Part shown: positions 30,326 through 39,310 of the stretch, piece by piece
Layout: each line of letters begins with the position of its first letter
Position numbering within the stretch: position 1 is the first letter of the stretch
Assembly (NCBI RefSeq): GCF_900096895.1
Contig: NZ_FMYO01000002.1
Span: forward strand, 267,119 to 331,118
Length of the DNA stretch: 64,000 nucleotides
Direction: 5' to 3'
Origin: Acinetobacter kookii
GTDB lineage: Bacteria; Pseudomonadota; Gammaproteobacteria; Pseudomonadales; Moraxellaceae
Position numbers and translations under genes: made by a program
The notes under the pieces: model-generated
Seen by the model: only the letters and a program-made list of their open reading frames with translations
Database searches by the model: none
What the model was told of the DNA's origin: nothing

Positions 30326-30958
30326 GTGGCATTAAATGTCGGTCAAGATTTTAAACAGCGCTGGTTAAATGTACCTGAGGCTGTTCGTCAGGCATTTATT
30401 GATGACCTACACCGCGTCTGCAATGTCCTCAAACCTGAAACCAATATTCATAAGTGGCTGGAAAAAGATAAAGAAGCCCAGCAGCAGTCTTATGAAAAAA
30501 TTGAACGTGCCTATGTCGAACGTAAGGCCCAGCTGATTGAAGAAGCGCGCTTGCGCAAGCAACGTGCCCTGGAACAGTCACTGAAAAATAAGCGCGCCGA
30601 GCAGGCTGCTTATGCACGGGCATTACAGTTAGATGAAGAAAGACAATTTGCCGAACAAACCCATACCCTGGCTTTGATTCGTCAAAATATAGAGCACGAA
30701 ACGCAAACCTATACTGCACGTTACCACAAGAACCCTGCCGGCCCGGCCCTGAATTTTGCCAAGGGCATGTTCCCGATGGCTGACCATGAAATATTATCGG
30801 AGCTGGAAAGCCTGCGTTTACGTCTGGAACTGGAAGCGGAAACGCTGATTGAGCAAGCGGTGACCGTGTTTCGTGCCAAGCTGCATCAAGCCAGTCAGGA
30901 AGAAATTGAATATATTTTAAAGAATTCGAATTTATCTTCGGAAAAACCTGCATCTTGA
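30326..30958 (+). CDS. Unrecognised coiled-coil protein
   Basis: A 210-residue soluble protein with no family I recognise. Residues about 45-140 are Lys/Glu/Arg/Gln-rich and clearly coiled-coil (KAQLIEEARLRKQRALEQ). A short non-charged insert with NPAGPALNFAKGMFPM follows, then a second helical part to the end. GTG 30326 is selected: AAGGAG lies seven bases upstream; an adjacent in-frame GTG is at 30323. It follows holC by 28 bases and may be part of the pepA-holC transcript, ending at the terminator near 31014. No membrane segment or catalytic motif is visible. Confidence 0.75.
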   Translation: MALNVGQDFKQRWLNVPEAVRQAFIDDLHRVCNVLKPETNIHKWLEKDKEAQQQSYEKIERAYVERKAQLIEEARLRKQRALEQSLKNKRAEQAAYARALQLDEERQFAEQTHTLALIRQNIEHETQTYTARYHKNPAGPALNFAKGMFPMADHEILSELESLRLRLELEAETLIEQAVTVFRAKLHQASQEEIEYILKNSNLSSEKPAS

Positions 30959-31013
30959 GGTTTCATCCTCGGTATTTCAGGTCTTCTTTAAATGTTATGA
31001 GCATGCCAGAAAC

Positions 31014-31036
31014 AGTCCATTTCGGTGGGCTTTTTT
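31014..31036 (+). terminator. Terminator after the coiled-coil gene
   Basis: AGTCCA / TGGGCT stem (one G-U pair), six-base loop and six T residues; plausible end of pepA-holC-unknown. Confidence 0.65.
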
Positions 31037-31080
31037 AACTTCAGCATATGGAATGAGGCTGAAATCCAAAGCATTCAAAA

Positions 31081-31626
31081 TTAAAACAAGTCCACGGCAA
31101 GACCTAACATATTCCCTGCGCCATAACCTATTCCCAATAACACGGCAATCCAGATGAAACCGCCGGCCACGTTATACAGCATAAAACTCAAGAGATTCAT
31201 ATGCCCTGCCCCTGCAGCAAAGGGCGCAAATGAACGTACGAACGGCACAAATCGGGCCACCAGAATGGTTTTACCGCCATGCTTGGTAAAATAATGGTTG
31301 GTTTTTACGATATAGGCCGGTTTTAAGTAGCGTGAATGTTCATGGAAAAACTTAAACCCCAAGATTTGCCCGGTATAATAATTGACGATATATCCCAGTA
31401 CCGCAGCACTAAACAGCAACAATCCCATGGTGTTTAAATGGATCACATCTGTGGTTGAGCAGAGAGCCCCTATCGCAATCAACAGGCTGTCTCCCGGCAA
31501 GAAGAACATAAATACCGAACCGGTTTCGGCAAAGATAATCAGAAATAAAATGGCATAGATCCATAGACCATACTGATCTAGCAAAGTAGGTAACCATTGT
31601 TCTATATGCATTAGAAAATCAAGCAT
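31081..31626 (-). CDS. DedA family (VTT) membrane protein
   Basis: Inner-membrane protein of the DedA/VTT superfamily, thought to act in lipid-carrier or phospholipid scrambling and proton-linked homeostasis. The 181-residue protein has N-terminal hydrophobic segments, the acidic FAETGSVFMFFLPGDSLL motif and the RFVPFVRSFAPFAAGAGHM re-entrant loop with both essential Arg residues. ATG 31626 is used; a GTG at 31632 is the alternative. It stands between the terminators at about 31014 and 31690, so it is probably monocistronic. Confidence 0.9.
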   Translation of the reverse strand: MLDFLMHIEQWLPTLLDQYGLWIYAILFLIIFAETGSVFMFFLPGDSLLIAIGALCSTTDVIHLNTMGLLLFSAAVLGYIVNYYTGQILGFKFFHEHSRYLKPAYIVKTNHYFTKHGGKTILVARFVPFVRSFAPFAAGAGHMNLLSFMLYNVAGGFIWIAVLLGIGYGAGNMLGLAVDLF

Positions 31627-31689
31627 CTTCACCTACTCACTTTAACCACATTATTTTCATAACTTATTAAAAATAAAAACTAAAAATAA

Positions 31690-31722
31690 AAAAACAGCCT
31701 GACTTTTCAGTCAGACTGTTTT
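31690..31722 (-). terminator. Terminator of the nrdR-ribD-MTase-ribE operon
   Basis: AACAG-CTGAC / GTCAG-CTGTT stem with one internal mismatch, followed on the minus strand by a T-rich run, 16 bases after ribE. Confidence 0.8.
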
Positions 31723-31737
31723 CTATTTTAGGATGTT

Positions 31738-32397
31738 TTACTTCAAGAAGCCATTTTCTGCCAGAAAAGCCATGCTTATTTTTGACTGTTCTGTGGTGTC
31801 TGCAGCCTTGTCACCCAGCATTAAACGCTCGATATAACGCGCTAACACATCGACTTCCAGATTCACTTTCGCTCCGGTTTTCCAGGTGCCAATATTGGTT
31901 CGTTCTGCCGTATGTGGAATCAGGTTCAGGCTGATGATATTGCCGCGCAGATGGTTAATGGTCAGACTGATGCCATCCACGGTCACCGAGCCCTTTTCGG
32001 CCAGATATTTGGCGATTTCCGCCGGAGCCGTCACCTCATAATAAATGGAACGGGCATCTTCACGTACCAGCGTGATTTCACCGACCGCATCGACATGTCC
32101 ACTGACGATATGTCCGCCAAAACGGGTTGTCGGCAACATGGCTTTTTCCACATTGACCGCCTGCCCCACTTTCCAGGTACCTAAAGTGGTTCGATTCAGA
32201 CTTTCACGTGAAACGTCAGCAGCATACCAGTTTTCGCCCCATTCAATTACGGTCAGGCAAATGCCGTTGGTGGCAATCGAATCGCCCAAATGAACATCAG
32301 ACATGTCAAGGTCAGTGCCAATACGCAAACGCACATCGCCACCCACACTTTGCAAGCTTTCCACTTTACCTAAACTTTCAATAATGCCTGTAAACAT
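31738..32397 (-). CDS. ribE: Riboflavin synthase alpha subunit
   Basis: Dismutates two molecules of dimethylribityllumazine to riboflavin. The 219-residue protein has the two lumazine-binding barrels, each with its family signature: MFTGIIESLG / NGICLTVIEW in the first and GHVDAVGEI / DGISLTINHL in the second. It is the last gene of nrdR-ribD-methyltransferase-ribE. The gene is also called ribC in some Acinetobacter annotations. No FMN riboswitch is seen near this operon. Confidence 0.95.
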   Translation of the reverse strand: MFTGIIESLGKVESLQSVGGDVRLRIGTDLDMSDVHLGDSIATNGICLTVIEWGENWYAADVSRESLNRTTLGTWKVGQAVNVEKAMLPTTRFGGHIVSGHVDAVGEITLVREDARSIYYEVTAPAEIAKYLAEKGSVTVDGISLTINHLRGNIISLNLIPHTAERTNIGTWKTGAKVNLEVDVLARYIERLMLGDKAADTTEQSKISMAFLAENGFLK

Positions 32398-32425
32398 AAC
32401 TTTTTCTCTAATTCTGTCCCTGTTT

Positions 32426-33718
32426 TTACCACAATGCCAGTTGGGTGCTTACCCCGGTCGTATCCACACCGCCCAGTTCAGCAAAATGATACAGCTGACC
32501 CAAGAGTTGGCGTAATGGCGGACCTGATTTGGCATGGGTATCGGTGATGACAATAAATTCAAGTACACGTGCACGTTCTGACTGGCGCTGCTTGCTGACC
32601 CGGTAACGCGGCACATCCTGGGTCAACAAGGTGACGCGGCCACGCTTCAAGTTGGCCTGCAGCAAATCGCCCGCTTCAATATTACCATCGGTCGAATAGC
32701 TGGTCAGAATATAACGTGCATTAATGGTTGCCAATAATTTTTCATAGGCTTCTTTGGCATGCTTGGAAGAATTGTACTGGCTCGGACGCTCTTTACGCCA
32801 CGCCCGGTCAATCCCGCTTTTGAAGCCTTTGGTGTCGGGACTCGGCAAATCGACCTGATCCCATAGCGTCAGGGCATTCAGCACATGATAGTTACTGCTA
32901 TAGGCATGCTGGTTATACGGCGGATCCAGATAAGCGATATCGACTTCAAAATTACTCATCTGGTTGGCCAGATGCTGCGCATCGACACACCACATTTCCG
33001 CGGCCGGCTTTTTCGGGTCGCCAATTTCACAGAAGCGGCTTGGTGTCAGCCATAATAGCGATTCAATCCGTTCCAGAGCCGTTTGGGTTTTACCGCCCCA
33101 GCCATGATGGAAGCTTTTAAATACCCCGGAGGTATTGCTGACAAAACTGGCCGAATACAGCAAGGGCGCCAGCAATGCCGACATTTCTACATCATCAATG
33201 GCACCTTGTGCCTGCCAGGTCGCAATCTGCTGACGGATGGCATCGATGCGCATACCGTTACGACGTTTAAAGAACAGTCGGTCACGGGTCGGATCATAGA
33301 TTTCATCATTGCGCGGACAAAGATTATGCGTCACCCAACCCTTCACTTCAGGCAAACGGTTCAGATAATCAATGGCTTTTTGATAACCGCCCAACTCTTT
33401 AAATGCGGGGGCTTCGACACAGGATAAAATCGCATTGTTCAAAGCATGACTGTAGGGTTCCCAGTCATTGGCAATGACCCGATAGCCATTTTGTCGCGCC
33501 AGACGCGAAACCACACCGGAACCGGCAAAAAAGTCGGCAAAAATCGGGGCCCGGCCATTGTGGCTATTCAAGGTTCCCGTACTCTCAAGGGCTTCCAAAA
33601 TCAGATGCAATAAACGGCGTTTATTCCCCAAATATGGAACAAGCTGATTGAAAAGGTATTCATCTGTAGTACGCGCTGAATGACGACGTTTATGATAAAC
33701 CGAAGACTCTGAATTCAT
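32426..33718 (-). CDS. aamA: D12-class DNA adenine methyltransferase (AamA-like)
   Basis: N6-adenine DNA methyltransferase. In the 430-residue protein, motif I is FADFFAGSGVV (60-70), motif IV is DPPY (265-268) and the N-terminal NKRR fits motif X, the gamma-like order of D12 enzymes. No restriction enzyme is adjacent, so it is an orphan. Location (between ribD and ribE) and size match the orphan enzyme AamA of A. baumannii, reported to modify GAATTC; that specificity is inferred, not seen. It overlaps ribD by four bases. Its own start codon lies inside a GAATTC (33711-33716). Confidence 0.85.
   Translation of the reverse strand: MNSESSVYHKRRHSARTTDEYLFNQLVPYLGNKRRLLHLILEALESTGTLNSHNGRAPIFADFFAGSGVVSRLARQNGYRVIANDWEPYSHALNNAILSCVEAPAFKELGGYQKAIDYLNRLPEVKGWVTHNLCPRNDEIYDPTRDRLFFKRRNGMRIDAIRQQIATWQAQGAIDDVEMSALLAPLLYSASFVSNTSGVFKSFHHGWGGKTQTALERIESLLWLTPSRFCEIGDPKKPAAEMWCVDAQHLANQMSNFEVDIAYLDPPYNQHAYSSNYHVLNALTLWDQVDLPSPDTKGFKSGIDRAWRKERPSQYNSSKHAKEAYEKLLATINARYILTSYSTDGNIEAGDLLQANLKRGRVTLLTQDVPRYRVSKQRQSERARVLEFIVITDTHAKSGPPLRQLLGQLYHFAELGGVDTTGVSTQLALW
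33711..33716. promoter_or_regulatory. GAATTC overlapping the methyltransferase start codon
   Basis: The minus-strand start codon shares its G with GAATTC, the site predicted for the encoded enzyme. Many GAATTC sites occur elsewhere in the window (for example 3618 and 27206), so overlap by chance is possible. Confidence 0.4.
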
Positions 33719-34815
33719 ACTGTCTCTTGAGAAGGGATTAACCTTAAGCGCACATCATTCCCGACTTGGGTCAGGTCTATGAGCTTAAATCGAAGTTGCT
33801 CTGCCATGCGGTCAAATTCCGCATTAAACATCGCACGAGCGGTTTGACCTAAAAAGGTCGGTGCAACATAGCTGATCATTTCATCTACCAGCCATTCCTG
33901 CAAAAAGGCCGTGGATAATGTTGCTCCTGCTTCCACCAACACATCATAAATTTGATGCTGGGTAGATAAGGTCTGTAGCACGTCTTTTAAAGGCTGTACT
34001 GCAAATTGTAGCACGCCTAAATCGGCCAGTTCCTGACGGAAAGGCCCCATCACCATGACTGTTTCAGGTTGCTGGAGTATTTTTGCATTCAGCGGTAAAC
34101 GTCCCTGACGATCCAGCACCAGACGTTTGGGCTGAACCACCGTGTTGATATCTGCAACACCATTCAGCTGACGTACATTTAATTGGCAGTCATCGGCAAG
34201 AACCGTTTCTATGCCCGTAATGACGACACCGGAAATGGCACGCCAGTGCTGTACATCCTGACGGGCCTCGCTTCCAGTAATCCATTTAGATTCACCAGAA
34301 GCCATCGCTGTGCGGCCATCCAGACTGGAAGCCACTTTTAGACGTACATAAGGCATGCCGTTTGCCATGGCTTTTAAAAAACCGCGATTGAGCTGTGCTG
34401 CATCCTGTTCACAGATACCCATTTCAACTGCAATGCCGGCATCTTTTAGAATTTGTACACCCTTGCCAGCGACCAAAGGATTGGGATCAGGACAGGCAAC
34501 AATGACTTTAGCAATTCCAGCTTCGACCAGGCCTTTGGCACACGGCGGTGTACGGCCATAATGCGCACACGGCTCCAAAGTCACATACGCCGTTGCACCG
34601 CGTGCCTGTTCACCAGCCTGGCGCATGGCAAACACTTCCGCATGCGGTTGCCCGGCCTTCGGATGAAAGCCCTCCCCAACCAGTTGACCATCTTTCACGA
34701 TGACACAGCCGACATTAGGATTGGGTTTAGTTGAATATTGTCCGAGTCGTGCCAATTCAATTGCACGTTGCATCCAGGCTTGATCTTGTTGGGAGTTTTG
34801 ATTTAACTCAGACAT
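33715..34815 (-). CDS. ribD: Bifunctional riboflavin deaminase/reductase RibD
   Basis: Deaminates and then reduces the GTP-derived pyrimidine of riboflavin synthesis. The 366-residue protein has an N-terminal CDA-like deaminase with catalytic His58-Ala-Glu60 and zinc ligands Cys83 and Cys92, and a C-terminal reductase domain (about 150-360, starting PYVRLKVASSLDGR). It follows nrdR by 24 bases and overlaps the methyltransferase gene by four bases (ATGA). Confidence 0.95.
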   Translation of the reverse strand: MSELNQNSQQDQAWMQRAIELARLGQYSTKPNPNVGCVIVKDGQLVGEGFHPKAGQPHAEVFAMRQAGEQARGATAYVTLEPCAHYGRTPPCAKGLVEAGIAKVIVACPDPNPLVAGKGVQILKDAGIAVEMGICEQDAAQLNRGFLKAMANGMPYVRLKVASSLDGRTAMASGESKWITGSEARQDVQHWRAISGVVITGIETVLADDCQLNVRQLNGVADINTVVQPKRLVLDRQGRLPLNAKILQQPETVMVMGPFRQELADLGVLQFAVQPLKDVLQTLSTQHQIYDVLVEAGATLSTAFLQEWLVDEMISYVAPTFLGQTARAMFNAEFDRMAEQLRFKLIDLTQVGNDVRLRLIPSQETV

Positions 34816-34839
34816 TAAATTGCTCTTGGAAAATAAATC

Positions 34840-35298
34840 TTAGTGTTCGCGCTGTTGCATCTGTTCAATTTGACGACGGAAGGCTTCAACATCCTGGAAA
34901 TCCTGGTAAACCGAGGCAAAACGGACGTAAGCGACATGGTCTAAGGCAAATAAAGCCTGCATGACAATTTCACCAATGGTACGTGATTTGACATCCCGCT
35001 CACCTAAACGGCGAATCTGCAACTGGATATCACTGAGGACGGTTTCAATCTGTTCCTGGGTCACCGGACGTTTTTGCAAGGCATGCATCAGGGAACGGCG
35101 CATTTTTGCTTCGTCGAACGGTTCACTCTTGCCATCGGATTTGATCACCCGGGGCATGACCACTTCATAAGTTTCAAAGGTGGTAAAACGTTCTCCACAG
35201 CTGATACATTCACGACGTCGACGAATCTGGCAACCTTCGGCAGCCAAACGCGAATCGATCACTTTACTATCTGCGGCGTTGCAAAATGGACAATGCAT
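34840..35298 (-). CDS. nrdR: Transcriptional repressor NrdR
   Basis: Represses ribonucleotide reductase genes in response to dATP/ATP. The 152-residue protein begins [17 protein letters not shown] and has the four-Cys zinc ribbon (CPFC, CISC) and an ATP-cone (about 49-139). First gene of the rib operon, a common bacterial arrangement. NrdR boxes would be expected at nrd promoters outside the window. Confidence 0.95.
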   Translation of the reverse strand: MHCPFCNAADSKVIDSRLAAEGCQIRRRRECISCGERFTTFETYEVVMPRVIKSDGKSEPFDEAKMRRSLMHALQKRPVTQEQIETVLSDIQLQIRRLGERDVKSRTIGEIVMQALFALDHVAYVRFASVYQDFQDVEAFRRQIEQMQQREH

Positions 35299-35380
35299 AG
35301 CGGTTTAATTGAACAAATCAAATCGGATTTAGAGTGTAGCAAAAATTCTGCCCTTTGTAGAGGCTTACGCAAGATATGGA

Positions 35381-35406
35381 AAAAAAACAGCCCTGACGGG
35401 CTGTTT
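35381..35406 (-). terminator. Terminator of glnK-amtB
   Basis: ACAGCCC / GGGCTGT stem with a four-base loop, followed on the minus strand by a T run; 33 bases after amtB. Confidence 0.85.
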
Positions 35407-35436
35407 TACACAATATATTGATTATGAGTTTTTATC

Positions 35437-36843
35437 TTATTCTACACGTTCGCCATGTTGACTCAGGTCAAGACCCATACGTTCGTCATCATTCGCCACA
35501 CGGATACCCATCACCAGATCAATCACTTTCAGAATGATGAAGGTCAATACTGCAGAGTAAGCGATGGTTGCCAATACACCTTCAAGTTGTACCCATAATT
35601 GATGCATCATATCTGTCGGTGCTTTATCGCCCATGATGAATTCACTGGCAAATACCGCAGTCAGGATTGCACCCACAATACCACCTACACCATGCAGACC
35701 AAAGGCATCCAGAGAGTCATCCGCTTTCAGTGCACGTTTAAGCGCCGTAATACCCCAGAAGCAGACTACACCACCAATCAGACCCATGGCTAAAGCACCG
35801 CCTACAGTCACGAAACCTGCTGCTGGCGTAATGACCACCAAACCTGCAACTGCACCAGATGCACCGCCCAATACAGAAGCTTTACCACGAATCACTTTTT
35901 CAGTGATCAACCAGGCAATGGCTGCTGCCGCTGCTGCAACTTGGGTTACGATCAATGCATAACCTGCTGAACCGTTTGCGCCGAGTGCAGAACCGCCATT
36001 GAATCCAAACCAGCCAACCCATACCAGGCTTGCACCAATTACGGTTAAAGTCAGGTTATGCGGAGCCATCGATTCACGGCCCAAGCCCATACGTTTACCC
36101 AGCATGTAAGCAGCAACCAGACCTGCAACACCCGAGTTGATATGAACCACCGTACCACCAGCAAAGTCGAGTGCACCATCATTCGCTAACCAGCCACCAC
36201 CCCATACCCAGTGGGTAATTGGCGCGTAAACCACGATGCTCCAAATGGTAATGAAGGCAACGAAAGCTCCAAATTTCATACGTTCTGCAATCGCACCGGT
36301 AATAATGGCTACAGTAATGATGGCAAAGGTCATTTGGAAAATGACAAACAGAATTTCTGGAATCGTTCCTGTTAAGGCATCTGTGGTAATGCCGGATAGC
36401 ATGATTTTATCCAGATTACCAATAAAAGCATTGCCACTGCCAAAGGCCAGGGTATAACCAATCACCACCCAGGTAATACTGACAACGGCTGCCGCAACAA
36501 AGCTATGTGCCATGGTGCCCAGTACGTTTTTCTTACGAACCATACCGCCGTAAAATAATGCGAGTCCCGGAATGGTCATCAATAAAACCAGAGCTGTAGA
36601 CACTAAAATCCATGAGGTGTCACCTGTATCTAATTTTGGTTCTTCTTCGGCAGGTGCTGCTGGTTCAGCTGGAGCAGGGGCTGCAGCCAATTCGGAATTT
36701 GTTGTTAAAGATGGATCAGTAGTTTCAGTGACTACTACATTTTCAGAAGGAGTGGATGCTGCTGTTAGCGCTTCTTCAGCCCATGCAACAGAACCACCTA
36801 AAAGTGCGCCAGATAAACTCAGCGCAATGAGCATTTTTTTCAT
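35437..36843 (-). CDS. amtB: Ammonium transporter AmtB with extended N-terminus
   Basis: Inner-membrane ammonium channel. The core (about residues 76-450) has eleven membrane segments, with the pore motifs DTSWILVSTALVLLMTIPG, HWVWGGGWL and FGLHGVGGIVGAI. After a signal peptide (cleavage near residue 22) comes an unusual low-complexity Ala/Pro/Glu/Thr-rich stretch to about residue 75, predicted to lie in the periplasm. The usual AmtB has only a short piece there. It follows glnK by 59 bases and should be co-induced by nitrogen limitation. Confidence 0.93.
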   Translation of the reverse strand: MKKMLIALSLSGALLGGSVAWAEEALTAASTPSENVVVTETTDPSLTTNSELAAAPAPAEPAAPAEEEPKLDTGDTSWILVSTALVLLMTIPGLALFYGGMVRKKNVLGTMAHSFVAAAVVSITWVVIGYTLAFGSGNAFIGNLDKIMLSGITTDALTGTIPEILFVIFQMTFAIITVAIITGAIAERMKFGAFVAFITIWSIVVYAPITHWVWGGGWLANDGALDFAGGTVVHINSGVAGLVAAYMLGKRMGLGRESMAPHNLTLTVIGASLVWVGWFGFNGGSALGANGSAGYALIVTQVAAAAAAIAWLITEKVIRGKASVLGGASGAVAGLVVITPAAGFVTVGGALAMGLIGGVVCFWGITALKRALKADDSLDAFGLHGVGGIVGAILTAVFASEFIMGDKAPTDMMHQLWVQLEGVLATIAYSAVLTFIILKVIDLVMGIRVANDDERMGLDLSQHGERVE

Positions 36844-36902
36844 TCGTATCCCCCAACCTAGTTTTTTTGAGTTATTAGCTACTCAGCAAACTTCATGCCA
36901 AA

Positions 36903-37277
<375 letters not shown>

Positions 37278-37282
37278 TTATG

Positions 37283-37298
37283 TTCAAATTTCGTGCCA
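37283..37298 (-). promoter_or_regulatory. Putative sigma-54 promoter of glnK-amtB
   Basis: On the minus strand the sequence reads TGGCACGAAATTTGAA: TGGCAC, five bases, TTGA (consensus TGGCAC-N5-TTGC). The -12 GC is a GA. The predicted start is about 30 bases before the glnK ATG, a good position for NtrC-activated transcription. No NtrC site was clearly seen. Confidence 0.55.
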
Positions 37299-37520
37299 AA
37301 AATTCTAAGGTTGGGGGAAATAGAAACTTTGACACGAGTTTTCTTTATAACCTATTTTATACTTTTAGATGTAGTCCGAGTTTTAAAAACTAGACATTTT
37401 TACTATAAAATTAACGATTTTACACATCGGATAAAGCTATATCCGGTCGAGTGGGGCTATGGTCCGGGTAGGAGCGATGTTACACTAGCGCCACTTCTCC
37501 ATCCTTATATGGACACTGCA

Positions 37521-37748
37521 ATGATTGAAACCTTATTACAAGCCATAATGGAACAACTTGATCAACCGAAAAAAGATGTCGAACATAATTTACGGGTCTT
37601 ACTGAATGAAGCCGTCAGCAAGATGGATCTGGTTTCCAAAGATGAAATTGAACGTCAACGTACTGCACTCAATAATGCCAATTTACGTTTGAATGAACTG
37701 CTTAAACAAGTTGAAACTTTAGAAATTAAAATCAAGAACAATAAATAA
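37521..37748 (+). CDS. ubiK: Ubiquinone biosynthesis accessory factor UbiK
   Basis: Small membrane-fusogenic BMFP/YqiC family protein that helps aerobic ubiquinone synthesis. The 75-residue product begins MIETLLQAIMEQL, has an amphipathic N-terminus and a C-terminal coiled coil (about 45-73, ERQRTALNNANLRLNELLKQ). ATG 37521 is preferred; an in-frame ATG at 37509 is possible. Divergent from glnK and 68 bases before comM. Confidence 0.87.
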   Translation: MIETLLQAIMEQLDQPKKDVEHNLRVLLNEAVSKMDLVSKDEIERQRTALNNANLRLNELLKQVETLEIKIKNNK

Positions 37749-37816
37749 GCACTTTTCTAGTGCACAAAAAGACCAAAAACGATTAAAAATAACGCACTAC
37801 AATGGAACAATAATAA

Positions 37817-39304
37817 ATGTCTTTTGCGAAAATCTATACACGAGGTCTGCTTGGACTTCATGCGCCTTTAATTGAGGTGGAAGTTCATGTCAGTCAGGGT
37901 TTACCCTCTTTAACCATTGTCGGGCTACCTGAAGCAGCAGTTCGTGAAAGTAAAGACCGGGTACGTTCTGCCATTATTAATAGTGGTTTCCAGTTTCCCA
38001 CCAAACGTCTCACCATCAATCTGGCGCCTGCAGACTTACCCAAAGATGGCTCACGACTGGATTTGCCGATTGCTTTGGGAATTCTTATTGCGTCAGGGCA
38101 ACTCCCTGAAAATGTGACAGATCAGCTGGAATTTATTGGTGAGTTGGCCCTGGATGGTCAACTTCGTCCCATCAGCGGTATTTTAAGCATTGCCATTGCC
38201 TGCCAGCAGTCTGGACATCAACTGATTTTGCCGCAGCAGAATGCCCAAGATGCCTCGCAACTGCCCGGTTTTGAAGTGTTTGCTGCCCATCATCTGAAAG
38301 ATGTCTGTGAACATTTATCCAGCCAGCATCCGCTTCCACAATATCAGGCCAATACCACCAGCCCTATTGACCAATACAAATTTGATTTAGCCGATGTCAA
38401 AGGTCAGCTCCGTCCACGGCGAGCCTTGGAGATTGCTGCAGCGGGCGGCCATTCTTTATTGTTTAAGGGACCTCCAGGAACCGGAAAAACCCTGTTGGCT
38501 TCACGGCTGGCCAGTATTTTACCGCCTCTAGACATGCAGGAGAATCTGGAAGTTGCCAGTATTTACTCGGTTGCCAACAGTTCACATCCCTTTGGGCAGC
38601 GCCCTTTTCGTGCACCACATCATACCGCTTCCGCGATTGCCTTGGTCGGTGGCGGTTCACATCCCAAACCCGGTGAAATTACCCTGGCGCATTTGGGCGT
38701 ATTGTTTTTAGATGAGCTGCCTGAATTTGATCGCAAGGTTCTGGAAGTATTAAGACAACCGCTGGAATCTAAAGAAATTGTGATCTCACGTGCCTCCAGG
38801 CAAATTACCTTTCCAGCAAACTTTCAACTGATTGCTGCAATGAATCCCTGCCCTTGTGGTTATGCCTTTAATCAGGATATACGCTGTCAATGTTCAGCGG
38901 ATGCGATTAAACGTTATCAAAATCGCATTTCAGGTCCACTCCTGGACCGGATTGACCTGCATATTGATGTGCCTCCTTTGCAAGCACATGAATTGCAAGA
39001 TACATCACCGGTTGAAAATTCACAGACAGTGCGGCAACGGGTGATTCAGGCCTATGAACAGCAGATGCAACGGCAACAATGCCTGAACCATGCTTTAACG
39101 CCCCAACAGCTGGAGCAGTTTGCCTGTCTCGATGCACAGGCACAGAAAATTATGGAAACAGCACAGCAACGCCTCAACCTGTCTGCCCGGGCTTATCATC
39201 GGGTATTACGCGTTGCGAGAAGCATTGCCGATTTATCGCAACATGCCGCGATTCAAAGCCAGCATTTAACCGAAGCGTTGTCCTATCGGGCACAACAGGG
39301 CTAA
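37817..39304 (+). CDS. comM: Mg chelatase-like AAA+ ATPase ComM (YifB)
   Basis: Hexameric branch-migration helicase that promotes integration of DNA during natural transformation. The 495-residue protein has an N-terminal Lon-protease-like ChlI domain (about 1-160), Walker A GPPGTGKT (218-225), Walker B LFLDELPEF, and the C-terminal Mg_chelatase_C domain. The frame is intact, including codon 269-270 where ACCGC (38624-38628) occurs, the five bases commonly duplicated where AbaR islands enter comM in A. baumannii. No island is present here. Confidence 0.95.
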   Translation: MSFAKIYTRGLLGLHAPLIEVEVHVSQGLPSLTIVGLPEAAVRESKDRVRSAIINSGFQFPTKRLTINLAPADLPKDGSRLDLPIALGILIASGQLPENVTDQLEFIGELALDGQLRPISGILSIAIACQQSGHQLILPQQNAQDASQLPGFEVFAAHHLKDVCEHLSSQHPLPQYQANTTSPIDQYKFDLADVKGQLRPRRALEIAAAGGHSLLFKGPPGTGKTLLASRLASILPPLDMQENLEVASIYSVANSSHPFGQRPFRAPHHTASAIALVGGGSHPKPGEITLAHLGVLFLDELPEFDRKVLEVLRQPLESKEIVISRASRQITFPANFQLIAAMNPCPCGYAFNQDIRCQCSADAIKRYQNRISGPLLDRIDLHIDVPPLQAHELQDTSPVENSQTVRQRVIQAYEQQMQRQQCLNHALTPQQLEQFACLDAQAQKIMETAQQRLNLSARAYHRVLRVARSIADLSQHAAIQSQHLTEALSYRAQQG

Positions 39305-39310
39305 TCCGAA

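Noticed and set aside
30429..30953. 174-codon minus-strand frame opposite the coiled-coil gene
   Set aside because: Mirror frame; the plus-strand gene has a ribosome binding site and clear coiled-coil, this one has none.
38624..38628. Genomic island traces in comM
   Set aside because: The gene is intact and no island genes or direct repeats are seen.
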